Shown here: piece by piece, positions 23,166 through 30,422 of the stretch | How positions within the stretch are numbered: the stretch's first letter is position 1 | Layout: each line of letters opens with the position of its first letter | Source: Methanomassiliicoccaceae archaeon UBA472 | Lineage (GTDB): Archaea; Thermoplasmatota; Thermoplasmata; Methanomassiliicoccales; UBA472 | Direction of reading: 5' to 3' | DNA: 30,425 nt | NCBI GenBank assembly: GCA_002497075.1 | Contig: DAML01000005.1 | Span: forward strand, 100,745-131,169 | Notes under the pieces: model-generated | Seen by the model: the letters and a program-made list of their open reading frames with translations, nothing else | Databases searched by the model: none | Told to the model about the DNA's origin: nothing | Program-made: the position numbers and the translations under genes

Positions 23166-23946
23166 GCTTCGCGCGACCGTGGCCTCGTTCCGGCATCAGG
23201 CCGCCATGTTCCTGGCCGAGCCGCAATGGCTGATACCGAACATAATCGCCCCTTTCGTTCTAGCGATGGTGGTGCTAATGCTCTACCGCGAGCCGAGCCC
23301 GGAAGCCGTGCTCTACGCGGTGCTGGGCGGGGGCATGATGGGCATGTGGGGCAACACCTTGTACGCATCCGGATTCTCCATCCAGTCCGATCGCTGGTGG
23401 GGGACGGTGGACGCCATCTTCTCCGCACCGAGCCCGCTCATCTGGATCATAGGCGGCAGGACCATCTGGAACGCGTTCGTGGGCATCGTGAACGGCCTCT
23501 TCGTCCTGGTGGCGGCCATGGTCATATTCCAGACCCCGCTGGAGGTGGCCGACTTCTGGCTGTTCATGCTGGCCTTCGTGCTTACGTTGCTTTCATTGGC
23601 AGCTTTGGGCATGCTCTTCAGCGCCGCTTTCGTTCTCACGCGTTCAGCGCAGGTGCTGACCAACGGGCTGGAATTCCCTATCTACGTTGGTACTGGCAGC
23701 ATGTTCCCGATATTCCTGTTGCCCTACTGGACGCACCCTCTGTCGTACAGCCTGGCGCCGACCTGGGGCATCGACGCCATCAGGTACGCAGCTCTTCCCG
23801 GTTACGCTGACGGATTCTCGGCCGGATACTGGGGAGACATACTGTACCTAGCGATACTGTCCGTGCTCTATCTGACCGCTTCCATATGGCTGTACAAGGC
23901 CGTGGACCACCGGGCGCGCAAGACCGCCAACCTTATGAGGTACTGA
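23158..23946 (+). CDS. ABC-2 family permease, first subunit
   Basis: The 262-aa membrane subunit has six predicted segments in the ABC-2 pattern: a first segment at WLIPNIIAPFVLAMVVLML, later ones at WIIGGRTIWNAFVGIVNGLFVLVAAMVIF and WLFMLAFVLTLLSLAALGMLFSAAFVL, and a last at ILYLAILSVLYLTASIWLYKAV. The re-entrant/selectivity stretch GLEFPIYVGTGSMFPIFLLPYW is typical. It starts inside the 3' end of the ATPase gene (ATGCCTAG overlap) and is followed after one base by the second permease, so the three genes form one operon. Confidence 0.92.
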   Translation: MPRLRATVASFRHQAAMFLAEPQWLIPNIIAPFVLAMVVLMLYREPSPEAVLYAVLGGGMMGMWGNTLYASGFSIQSDRWWGTVDAIFSAPSPLIWIIGGRTIWNAFVGIVNGLFVLVAAMVIFQTPLEVADFWLFMLAFVLTLLSLAALGMLFSAAFVLTRSAQVLTNGLEFPIYVGTGSMFPIFLLPYWTHPLSYSLAPTWGIDAIRYAALPGYADGFSAGYWGDILYLAILSVLYLTASIWLYKAVDHRARKTANLMRY

Positions 23947-23947
23947 C

Positions 23948-24754
23948 ATGTCCGACAATGTCAACAACCCATTGCGCGTCTTCTGGAGCTCGGCGGTGCT
24001 GGCGAAACGCGCCCTGTTCGCATGGCTTAATCCGGCCATGTGGATAATGCAGCTGTTCGGCATGTCGCTGTTCCAGATCGCCTTCTTTGTTTACGTCGCA
24101 AAATTCGTCAACAACTCCGAGGTGACCGTTGAGTTCGTGGCCATCGGCAACGCCCTGCAGTCCATCGCCTACGTCAGCGTGTTCGCGGTGTGCAACATCA
24201 CCGGGGAAGAGAAGAACCAGGGGACGATAGAGAACCTGCTGGTGTCCCCGGCCAACCGCTTCTCTGTGTTCGTGGGAAGGGCAGTCTTCCAGATCGTGAA
24301 CGGATTGGCGACGGTCACCATAGCGTTCCTGTACGCCGCCCTGATCTTCAACGTGGACTTCTCTCAGGCCAACTACCTTGGGTTGGCACTGGTCATTCTC
24401 GTGACCACCTTCGCTATGACTGGCTTCGGGCTCATGCTGAGCTCGCTTGGTTTATTTCTGCGCACATCCATGATCGTCGCCAACATATTCCTGTTCATCG
24501 GGCTGCTGTTATGCGGGGTCAACTTTCCCGTATCGTACCTTCCGGGATACCTGCAGCCGCTCTCCTACGCCATTCCCATGACATACGGAACCGAGGCGGC
24601 CAGGATGGCCGTTGAAGGAGCGTCATTGGGCGATATCTCCGGGCTATTGGGCCTGGAGGCACTGGTAGGATTTGCGGTCATGATCGTAGGCTACATGATG
24701 TTCCGCTGGTTCGAGCACCTGGCCAGGAGCAAGGGGACCCTGGACCGGTTCTGA
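23948..24754 (+). CDS. ABC-2 family permease, second subunit
   Basis: The 268-aa membrane protein is a paralogue-like partner of the preceding permease, suggesting a heterodimeric channel. Visible features are a first hydrophobic stretch (WIMQLFGMSLFQIAFFVYVAKFV), EEKNQGTIENLLVSPANRFSVFVGR, the cytoplasmic ABC-2 motif between helices 2 and 3, the long middle segments FAMTGFGLMLSSLGLFL and ANIFLFIGLLLCGVNFPVSYLPGYLQPLSYAIPMTY (the ABC-2 signature P-Y-L-P-x-x-L-Q-P-L), and a last segment near LEALVGFAVMIVGYMMF. No ATP site. The start is one base after the first permease's stop. Confidence 0.92.
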   Translation: MSDNVNNPLRVFWSSAVLAKRALFAWLNPAMWIMQLFGMSLFQIAFFVYVAKFVNNSEVTVEFVAIGNALQSIAYVSVFAVCNITGEEKNQGTIENLLVSPANRFSVFVGRAVFQIVNGLATVTIAFLYAALIFNVDFSQANYLGLALVILVTTFAMTGFGLMLSSLGLFLRTSMIVANIFLFIGLLLCGVNFPVSYLPGYLQPLSYAIPMTYGTEAARMAVEGASLGDISGLLGLEALVGFAVMIVGYMMFRWFEHLARSKGTLDRF

Positions 24755-24762
24755 GCATGGAC

Positions 24763-24772
24763 AATATTAAAT
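24763..24772 (+). promoter_or_regulatory. TATA box of the dual-HTH regulator gene
   Basis: AATATTAAAT, 9-18 nt past the second permease's stop, is centred about 30 nt before the ATG at 24797. The regulator can therefore be expressed separately from the exporter operon, as a leaderless or very short-leader message. Confidence 0.55.
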
Positions 24773-24796
24773 CCGGGCCGCTGCGTTGATACCGTC

Positions 24797-25753
24797 ATGT
24801 ACGGGTCGGTGCTGGAGAGATCGGACATAGTCCTGCTGCAGGTGCTGCTCCGGGATTCGCGGGCCTCGGTCTCGCAGCTATCCGAGGTCACCGGTCTTGC
24901 GGAGAAGGACATCCCGGAGATGCTCGCCCGGATGAGGGAGCCCGGCGTAATCGGGGATATGACCGCCAAGCCGAGCCTGCATTCCCTGAACGCTCGCAGC
25001 GTACTTGTTTATGGAAAAAGCCGGATGGGCGCTCTCAACGATCTTGAGCGAGCATTGGAACGGAACGAGAACGTGGGCTGGATGGCCGTGGCTAGCGGGG
25101 GGATGGCGTATTTCGCCTTGCACCTGAAAGAGGATGCCGATACCGATACAGAAGTACGCAGGGCAGCATCAGAAACGATGATGGCGCAGCCTCGAGCCCT
25201 CACCAGGAACCTGTTCGATCATGGGTTGGGACGTCATGTCTACACACCGGACGACATGCGCATATTGAAGGCGTTGAACCGAGACAGCAACAAGGACCTG
25301 GGGCAGGTGGCTAAGGAGTCCGGTGTGGGCATCAGGAAGTTACGGGAGCGCTTTGAAATGATGGCCGGTCGCGGGGCTCTGGACTTCGCGGTGGACTTCT
25401 ACCCGGACCATTGCGACAACCTGCTGACCATGTTGCGGCTGGAGGTCGTCGAACCCCGCGGACTGGAGGAGAAGGTGGCCTTGTTGATGGAAGTGAACGC
25501 GCCGTACCTGATGTACTTCAACACCTTCCAGGAAAGTCCGCGGACCGTGATGAGCATGGCCATCCCGGAGAGCATGGGCGGGTTGAGAGCGATACTGCGC
25601 AGCTTCGAGGAGTCCGGGGCCTTCGGACAAGTGGAGGCGGACCTGCTCGTTTCATCGAAGATACGAGATACTTGGAGGGACCGCTCCCTTCGTGGCTTGG
25701 ATGGCGTGCGAACGATGCGCGTAACGAGACAGGGGCGCTCGGGGGCTCCTTGA
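24797..25753 (+). CDS. Lrp/AsnC-like transcriptional regulator with two HTH segments
   Basis: The 318-aa protein contains two AsnC-type HTH units. The first (~8-48: ERSDIVLLQVLLRDSRASVSQLSEVTGL) is followed by an alpha/beta domain that includes VGWMAVASGGMAYFALHL, resembling a RAM-type sensor strand. The second HTH (~150-195) reads DDMRILKALNRDSNKDLGQVAKESGVGIRKLRERF, and another alpha/beta domain follows to the end. A two-unit arrangement in one chain differs from the usual 150-aa Lrp. It sits 42 nt after the exporter permease with its own TATA box, so it may regulate the exporter. Ligand unknown. Confidence 0.83.
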   Translation: MYGSVLERSDIVLLQVLLRDSRASVSQLSEVTGLAEKDIPEMLARMREPGVIGDMTAKPSLHSLNARSVLVYGKSRMGALNDLERALERNENVGWMAVASGGMAYFALHLKEDADTDTEVRRAASETMMAQPRALTRNLFDHGLGRHVYTPDDMRILKALNRDSNKDLGQVAKESGVGIRKLRERFEMMAGRGALDFAVDFYPDHCDNLLTMLRLEVVEPRGLEEKVALLMEVNAPYLMYFNTFQESPRTVMSMAIPESMGGLRAILRSFEESGAFGQVEADLLVSSKIRDTWRDRSLRGLDGVRTMRVTRQGRSGAP

Positions 25754-25781
25754 TATCGGTTGGTGAACTTCCGGAGCGCAG

Positions 25782-26180
25782 ATGAACGAAGAGTGCGAGC
25801 CCCCATCGAAATTGATCAGATGGTCCCTGGTCGCGGCCGGCACGCTCAGCCTGGGGCTCGGACTGTTCGGGATATTCGTCCCGGTGCTGCCGACCACTCC
25901 CTTTCTGCTTCTTGCTGCGGCTTGCTACGCTAGAGGTTCGCAGCGCTTCTACTGCTGGCTAATCAATAATCGTCTGTTCGGCACTTATATCCGAAGCTAC
26001 TGGGAGGGCCGGGGGCTTTCTATCAAGGTCCGGGCTTTCACCATCATCATGCTGTGGCTGACCATCGGTTTGACCGTGGTCGTCTTCATAAATGAGGACT
26101 GGCTGAAGGTCCTTCTTCTGGCGATCGCCTTGGCGGTCACCGTTCACGTCGCTTCGTTGAGACCTAAGAAACGGTCTTGA
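25782..26180 (+). CDS. DUF454 (YbaN-like) small membrane protein
   Basis: The 132-aa protein has the family core LGLFGIFVPVLPTTPFLLLAAACYARGS followed by RFYCWLINNRLFGTYIRSYWEGRGLSIKVRA, the diagnostic DUF454 pattern. It has two N-terminal membrane segments and two more (FTIIMLWLTIGLTVVVF and WLKVLLLAIALAVTVHVASL). Its role is unknown in any organism I can recall. GGAG lies 5 nt before the ATG and only 28 nt separate it from the regulator, so they are probably co-transcribed. Confidence 0.9.
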   Translation: MNEECEPPSKLIRWSLVAAGTLSLGLGLFGIFVPVLPTTPFLLLAAACYARGSQRFYCWLINNRLFGTYIRSYWEGRGLSIKVRAFTIIMLWLTIGLTVVVFINEDWLKVLLLAIALAVTVHVASLRPKKRS

Positions 26181-26190
26181 CCTGAGCGCG

Positions 26191-26200
26191 AATAAATATG
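26191..26200 (+). promoter_or_regulatory. TATA box of the formyltransferase gene
   Basis: AATAAATATG is centred about 26 nt before the ATG at 26221, predicting a leaderless transcript. GAGGG directly abuts the start codon, too close to work as a normal ribosome site. Confidence 0.55.
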
Positions 26201-26220
26201 TCCTAGCAATGGATTGAGGG

Positions 26221-26970
26221 ATGGAAATGAAGCGCATAGGCTGGTTCACCACCGGAAGAGGGCCCGGCTCACTGGGGCTGTTCAGCACCGTGAGGTCGAT
26301 GATCAAGAGCGGTGAGATCGACGCCAAGCTATCCTTTGTTTTCATGAACCGGGAGGTCAAGGGCAATCCGAACCGAGCAAAGCTCATCGCCATGGCCGAG
26401 GAGGACGGCGTACCGATGATCATACTTCCTTCGGACGGTTTCCGTAACGACCTGAAGACAAAGGACCTCAACGCCTGGCGCTCAGCTTACGGAAAGGCCA
26501 TGCGGGAGAAGATAGCGGAGCATCCCATGGACTTCGGTGTCCTGGCTGGATACATGCTCATCTTAGATCCGGATACCTGCTCGAAGTACGACATCATCAA
26601 CCTGCACCCGGCCTTGCCGAGCACCTATCAGGGCACTTGGGAGGAGATCGTGCACCGTGTGGCGGAGAGCGACGACAAGACGTATGGCTCGATGGTGCAC
26701 GTCTGCACGCCTGAGCTGGATAGAGGGGCGACCGTGGCCTACGACGAGTTCGGCATCGACGATCTCAGGAAAAGGTTCTTTTCGAAGGATGAGCTGGCTT
26801 CGGCGCTAAGGGAAAGGCAGCGGAGCCGGGAGGTGCCGCTGCTCATGGAGACGATAAAGATGCTCGCCGAGGGCAGGGTGACCCTCGCTAAAGGGGAGCT
26901 CAAGGACGCTCAAGGAAGGATCATTGGGTCAGCACCTAACTTGGCGGACGCGATCGACCGGCTGCTCTGA
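26221..26970 (+). CDS. PurN-like formyltransferase-family protein, substrate unknown
   Basis: Formyltransferase fold using a formyl-folate or formyl-pterin donor. The 249-aa protein opens MKRIGWFTTGRGPGSLGLFSTV, where GRG-PG resembles the nucleotide-sugar phosphate loop of GAR transformylase. The catalytic triad is present: N127 and H129 in INLHPALPSTYQG and D167 in ELDRGATVAY. Compared with PurN (about 200 aa) it has extra C-terminal sequence of about 50 residues (REVPLLMETIKMLAEG...). The change from LLPKFPG to LPSTYQG after His points to a subfamily. It may act in purine synthesis or another formyl transfer; no pur genes are nearby. Confidence 0.85.
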   Translation: MEMKRIGWFTTGRGPGSLGLFSTVRSMIKSGEIDAKLSFVFMNREVKGNPNRAKLIAMAEEDGVPMIILPSDGFRNDLKTKDLNAWRSAYGKAMREKIAEHPMDFGVLAGYMLILDPDTCSKYDIINLHPALPSTYQGTWEEIVHRVAESDDKTYGSMVHVCTPELDRGATVAYDEFGIDDLRKRFFSKDELASALRERQRSREVPLLMETIKMLAEGRVTLAKGELKDAQGRIIGSAPNLADAIDRLL

Positions 26971-26980
26971 GTAATTTTGG

Positions 26981-26987
26981 TTTTTTT
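26981..26987 (+). terminator. T-run terminator after the formyltransferase gene
   Basis: Seven consecutive T residues start 11 nt past the TGA of the formyltransferase gene, and TTTT lies just before them. No hairpin precedes the run; oligo-T alone suffices for archaeal RNA polymerase. Confidence 0.5.
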
Positions 26988-27043
26988 CGAAATTGTTAAT
27001 ATTGGAAAATGTCCTTCTTCCTTTGCATAGCGGGCGTTATCTT

Positions 27044-27376
27044 ATGACCTCCAAGGTACGCGTCAACATGTTCCCCTGCGACAACAAAACGACCATTAAT
27101 GTAGAGCCTACCGAGGATGGTGATTACTCCATTAAGGCCACGAGCACCTGCCCCAAGGCGGAGAGGTTCGTGAACAAGCTCGAAGTGCTCACCATGGATG
27201 ACCTCACCAACAAGAGGGAGGGCAAGATCTTCCGGGAGTTCCTGGCCTCTGATATGAGCTGCAACTGCCTGGTAATGTCGGGCGTCATCACCGCGGCCTG
27301 GGTGGAGGCGGGGTTGATCGCCAGATCTAATGCCAGGAAAGGTATTCCCTTGAGCATCGAGTTCGTGAACGAATAG
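27044..27376 (+). CDS. DUF6951-like small protein with conserved cysteines
   Basis: The 110-aa protein has a ferredoxin-like strand-helix pattern. VRVNMFPCDNKTTINVEP, then YSIKATSTCPKAERFVNKLE, then MSCNCLVMSGVITAAWVEAGL match my recollection of DUF6951, an archaeal family whose members carry cysteines at these points. Here Cys are at 13, 36, 73 and 75, possibly a metal or Fe-S site. The true start is the ATG at 27044; the frame is open upstream but composition there is promoter-like, with TTAATATT at about 26996-27003. It ends in TAG. Function unknown. Confidence 0.78.
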   Translation: MTSKVRVNMFPCDNKTTINVEPTEDGDYSIKATSTCPKAERFVNKLEVLTMDDLTNKREGKIFREFLASDMSCNCLVMSGVITAAWVEAGLIARSNARKGIPLSIEFVNE

Positions 27377-27392
27377 GTGGTGCACAGCAGAT

Positions 27393-27425
27393 ATTATTCA
27401 TAAAAAATACAGAATAATTATATAA
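27393..27425 (+). promoter_or_regulatory. Promoter of the 27459 gene with an AT-rich inverted repeat
   Basis: AATTATATAA (27416-27425) is a good TATA box; the expected start is near 27447. ATTATTC (27393-27399) and GAATAAT (27412-27418) form a 7-bp inverted repeat 12 nt apart, the second arm overlapping the box. It is among the most AT-rich stretches in the window. Confidence 0.5.
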
Positions 27426-27458
27426 GCGGCAAGGGTCGTTCGTCTTTGGGGATAGTTG

Positions 27459-28751
27459 GTGGATGGATCGGGTAAAGAGGTCGCGGTCGACCGCAGGGAC
27501 GGGCTGAGAGCGGAGACGAAAATTTACGTTTGGATGCTGAGGGGAGGATTCCTAGCCCTGGCTGGGATGATGGCCTTCACGCTGCTGAACGGGGCGAACA
27601 TACATGCGGTCCAGCTGATAATGATGTTCATGGCCATCTCCGTGGCGGGAGTGGGTGGGGAGTTCATTTACGCCAAGGAGAGAAAGGGCGCGGTGAGGGT
27701 GGACATGAATCGGGATGGTGCCCTCTTCCACGAACCTGCGTACTACGGAGGGCTGTACAAGGGCAAGGGGTACAGCATCCCCAGGGCATCGATCGAGCGG
27801 GTGGACCTGAACCGGGACCGTATGGCCACCAAGATGGCTGGGGAGGGGGGCGTGCCGGACTCCATGGTGCTGGTGACCAAGAACGGAAGGATGCACGGCA
27901 TCGTTTACCGCGACCCCATACAGATTAGCCGGGCGGCAGCCTTCGTCAGCTCGGAATGGGGTATCAAACCAGCCATCGAGGGCAGGGAAGAACTGGACCA
28001 TGCGGAGGTATACGGCGAGTTCCGGAACACCTACCGCAGCAAGGATTACCTGATGATGGTGGGCGTGATAGTATTCATCGGTTCCATGATGGCCTGGACC
28101 GGGACCTGGGTCTTGAGGGGCGGCCTGTTCATCGCCATAGGCGCTCTCGTGACCGTCATGATGCTTCCCATCCTGGTACTGGGCATCGTCGGTCTGAGGA
28201 CCACCTACCGGCGGGATAATACCCTGTCATCGGTGATCGTCCGCCCCCAGGGCTTCGTCCTGGTGTTCAAGGACCGGCGGCGGGAGCTGTTGTGGACGGA
28301 GATCACCGGGATCATCGATTCCCAGTCGCAGAACTTTACCAAGGCCGGAAAGCAGATCTCGGTTCTCAAGATCGGAAAGAAGGAGATGTACGCCCTGTCC
28401 CGGGAGCCGGCTCTGGCCCTGAAGAAGGGTTACCACCAGAATATGAATCGCGCGGTACCATCGCAGGGAGACCAGCCCATTGACCGTTCGGGGTTCACCG
28501 GGAACAACTTGGCAATGATCAAGAGCGAGAGGCCGGACCTGCACCGGAGCAACAATAGAGTCTCCGGAGGGTTGCTGGCCAACGCCGTTTACATGTTCGC
28601 GGTGGCCTTCATGGGATCGCCGTTGTTGATCCTGGTCGGAATCATCGTCATGATCGCGCTGGTGTCGGTCAAGATGAAGGTGACCAGGGAGATGAAGCGG
28701 TACGTTGAGCGGCGCAGAGGCGAAATGAGCGTGCAAACCCCCTTCAGGTGA
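27459..28751 (+). CDS. Six-helix membrane protein, PH-like domain suspected, function unknown
   Basis: The protein is about 430 aa. Paired membrane segments lie near the N-terminus (GGFLALAGMMAFTLL and LIMMFMAISVAGVGG), in the middle (LMMVGVIVFIGSMMAW and GLFIAIGALVTVMMLPILVLGI) and near the C-terminus (ANAVYMFAVAFMG and LLILVGIIVMIALVSV). After the first and second pairs come soluble regions with a PH-like strand pattern: SIPRASIERVDLN...DSMVLVTKNGRMHGIVY, and VIVRPQGFVLVFKDRRRELLWTEITGI. No named family is recognised. The frame has no nearby ATG; I take GTG at 27459 (TTG at 27456 is possible), about 12 nt past the predicted transcript start. Confidence 0.72.
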   Translation: MDGSGKEVAVDRRDGLRAETKIYVWMLRGGFLALAGMMAFTLLNGANIHAVQLIMMFMAISVAGVGGEFIYAKERKGAVRVDMNRDGALFHEPAYYGGLYKGKGYSIPRASIERVDLNRDRMATKMAGEGGVPDSMVLVTKNGRMHGIVYRDPIQISRAAAFVSSEWGIKPAIEGREELDHAEVYGEFRNTYRSKDYLMMVGVIVFIGSMMAWTGTWVLRGGLFIAIGALVTVMMLPILVLGIVGLRTTYRRDNTLSSVIVRPQGFVLVFKDRRRELLWTEITGIIDSQSQNFTKAGKQISVLKIGKKEMYALSREPALALKKGYHQNMNRAVPSQGDQPIDRSGFTGNNLAMIKSERPDLHRSNNRVSGGLLANAVYMFAVAFMGSPLLILVGIIVMIALVSVKMKVTREMKRYVERRRGEMSVQTPFR

Positions 28752-28755
28752 TGCT

Positions 28756-29031
28756 GTGCCCATAAAACCGGGTTACCGTCTCAAGAGGAAGGCCGGTCCG
28801 GGGGACCTGGCCCGGATCTCTTTCCTGCTAATCGTAGCGTTCACCGCCCCCCTCGCCATTTCCTACGCTCTGACCGGGCGCTCGTTGGTCACGTTCTTCA
28901 TGATGTCGATGGACGCGATAATCACCATAATGGCCATCATCATGAACCTGCTGAGCTCCCCGTTCAACTATGAGGGCGTGGACGATGAACTGGGGATCGT
29001 AGCGGGCACGTTCCTGGAAAGGGCCAGGTGA
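28756..29031 (+). CDS. Two-helix membrane protein translationally coupled to the previous gene
   Basis: The 91-aa protein has a basic N-terminus (KPGYRLKRKAG), two membrane segments (ISFLLIVAFTAPLAISYAL and FFMMSMDAIITIMAIIMNLL) and a short acidic tail (YEGVDDELGIVAG). The start is GTG at 28756, four bases past an AGGTGA ribosome site that itself contains the preceding gene's TGA stop, which strongly suggests coupling. No recognisable family; it probably works with the 27459 product. Confidence 0.68.
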   Translation: MPIKPGYRLKRKAGPGDLARISFLLIVAFTAPLAISYALTGRSLVTFFMMSMDAIITIMAIIMNLLSSPFNYEGVDDELGIVAGTFLERAR

Positions 29032-29037
29032 TGATAA

Positions 29038-29088
29038 ATGCCATCGAAGGACACTATAGGGAAAATTCAGGATCTGGAGAGGCAATAA
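29038..29088 (+). CDS. Possible 16-residue microprotein ORF
   Basis: An ATG follows an AGGTGAT site (29025-29031) by 6 nt, the same arrangement that starts the preceding gene. It encodes MPSKDTIGKIQDLERQ before TAA. The peptide is hydrophilic and could be a coupled leader peptide, a microprotein or chance. Low confidence. Confidence 0.22.
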   Translation: MPSKDTIGKIQDLERQ

Positions 29089-29100
29089 AAAATTGGAATT

Positions 29101-29130
29101 CGGGGGTTACTCCCCGCTGAAGGTTTTATT
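29101..29130 (+). terminator. Hairpin plus T-rich tail after the membrane-protein pair
   Basis: CGGGG (29101-29105) pairs with CCCCG (29112-29116) around a 6-nt loop, and GGTTTTATTCTT follows at 29122-29133. It is a modest intrinsic-terminator-like element closing the 27459-29088 transcript. Confidence 0.4.
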
Positions 29131-29214
29131 CTTCAAGGACACCAGTACATAGTATAAGGCGGGTTGCTCCGGATATCCGCTCGTTACCTTTGATCGCTGC
29201 CCTAGTATCAACCG

Positions 29215-29238
29215 ATCATCATCACTAGTCATGATGAT
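29215..29238. promoter_or_regulatory. 24-bp near-perfect palindrome upstream of the DMT permease
   Basis: ATCATCAT (29215-29222) and ATGATGAT (29231-29238) are perfect complements around the spacer C-ACTAGT-C, whose core is itself palindromic. Eleven of twelve half-site positions are symmetric. It stands 79 nt before the permease ATG at 29318. A separate perfect 10-bp palindrome (CGGATATCCG) is at 29170-29179. Candidate operator; the regulator is unknown. Confidence 0.45.
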
Positions 29239-29317
29239 TTTCGGGACGTGACGGGTAAGAAACCCATGCCTGATGTGGATGCAAAAAGCCCATTTACATG
29301 GTCCATATTTGCTGGCC

Positions 29318-30193
29318 ATGGACCGCCGCCCCGTCCTTATCGTGCTCATGGCGGGAACGCTGTTCGGCCTCTGCATACCGTTCTCCAAGGCCTTAATCGG
29401 TGACATAGACCCGATTATGATGGCCGGCCTCCTGTACGCCGGGGCGACCATGGGAACCGGGACCTGGTTCCTGTTGAGACGCGAAGTGGCCACACCCCGA
29501 CCATCTTCCAGGATGAGCCGATCGGAGAAGCTATACCTCGCTGGAAGCACTCTCACTGGAGCCATCATGGCTCCCATCCTGCTCATGGTGGGGTTAAAAT
29601 GGACGGCCGGTTCCGATGCATCCCTACTGCTCAACCTGGAGGGTGTGATGACCGCCGTAATTGCGGTGGCCTTCTTTCACGACAAGGGCGGACGCTGGCT
29701 GTGGCTCGCCCTGGCAGCCATGACCGTGGCGAGCACAGTGCTGTCCTACGCTCCAGGAGGCGGGTTCGGTGGTAACGGAGCCCTGCTGATAGTTCTCTCC
29801 ATGCTGTGCTGGGGGATCGACAACAACTTCATGCAGAGGATCTCCCATCTAGACCCCATCAAGCTCTCGACCATAAGGAGCGGCATCGCGGCAACGTTCT
29901 CCCTGTCATTGGCCTTCGTACTTTACGGAGGAACTGATCTGGCCATGGTCATGGTGTACGCCATGATCATCGGTGCTGTCAGCTACGGGCTCAGCAACGT
30001 CCTGTTCTTCGTCGGGCTGAGACATTTGGGATCAAGTAGGACCGGCACGCTTTTCTCGGTCGGTCCTTACGCCGCGGCCATGGCCGCCATTCCATTGCTG
30101 GGAGAACCGGTGACGGTGCAACTGGTAGTCGCTGGCATCCTCATGGCCGCTGGTACATTGCTGCTGATCAGGGAGAGGATCTCAAAGGATTGA
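29318..30193 (+). CDS. DMT-superfamily (EamA-type) permease
   Basis: The 291-aa protein has ten closely spaced hydrophobic helices in two EamA repeats, the usual size. Each half shows the repeat features: GTLFGLCIPFSKALIGDIDPIMMAGLLYAGA in the first, SMLCWGIDNNFMQRISHLDPIKLSTIRSGIAA in the second. The C-terminal end LLGEPVTVQLVVAGILMAAGTLLLIRER is characteristic of the family. I use the ATG at 29318; an in-frame ATG at 29273 would add a hydrophilic stretch inside the probable promoter (CATTTACATG near 29291-29300). Substrates are metabolites such as amino acids or nucleotides; this one is unknown. Confidence 0.88.
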   Translation: MDRRPVLIVLMAGTLFGLCIPFSKALIGDIDPIMMAGLLYAGATMGTGTWFLLRREVATPRPSSRMSRSEKLYLAGSTLTGAIMAPILLMVGLKWTAGSDASLLLNLEGVMTAVIAVAFFHDKGGRWLWLALAAMTVASTVLSYAPGGGFGGNGALLIVLSMLCWGIDNNFMQRISHLDPIKLSTIRSGIAATFSLSLAFVLYGGTDLAMVMVYAMIIGAVSYGLSNVLFFVGLRHLGSSRTGTLFSVGPYAAAMAAIPLLGEPVTVQLVVAGILMAAGTLLLIRERISKD

Positions 30194-30344
30194 ACTCCGG
30201 TCATAGAATTGCTAATTAAATGAGATGGAGCAACGAATTGGTTTTCTTTGAGAGAAGAGGACCTCGGGTTTCTTCAATGGTTTTACCGGTTGATTGGCGC
30301 GGATTAGAAAACCCTCGAATTGAAGAATTAGCCAGAATAGTTAT

Positions 30345-30422
30345 TGGTGCTCCCGTCGGGATTTGAACCCGAGTCGAAGCCTCGAGAGGGCTTCATGATT
30401 GGCCGGACTACACTACGGGAGC
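30345..30422 (-). tRNA. tRNA-Glu (anticodon CUC), CCA encoded
   Basis: On the minus strand the acceptor arms GCTCCCG and CGGGAGC pair fully. A D-arm with TCCGG in its loop follows. The anticodon stem is AAGCC/GGCTT with loop CTCTCGA, giving anticodon CUC after U33. The T-arm is TCGGG, loop TTCAAAT, CCCGA. The discriminator is A and the 3' CCA is in the DNA (30347-30345). The body is 75 nt without CCA. No intron is seen. Its promoter would lie past the window edge. Confidence 0.95.

Noticed and set aside
29107..29634. A 175-codon minus-strand frame at the start of the DMT permease
   Set aside because: Overlaps a clear transporter gene and the palindrome region, with no ribosome site or recognisable motif.
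30220..30366. A 48-codon plus-strand frame beginning at an AT-rich box after the DMT permease
   Set aside because: It ends inside the tRNA-Glu gene in antisense and has no ribosome site. The 30194-30344 gap otherwise shows only a weak TTCTTCAAT/ATTGAAGAA inverted repeat.
30345..30422. tRNA-Glu as a possible integration site for a mobile element
   Set aside because: No integrase, no duplicated tRNA 3' end and no compositional break beyond a short AT-rich gap in the visible sequence.
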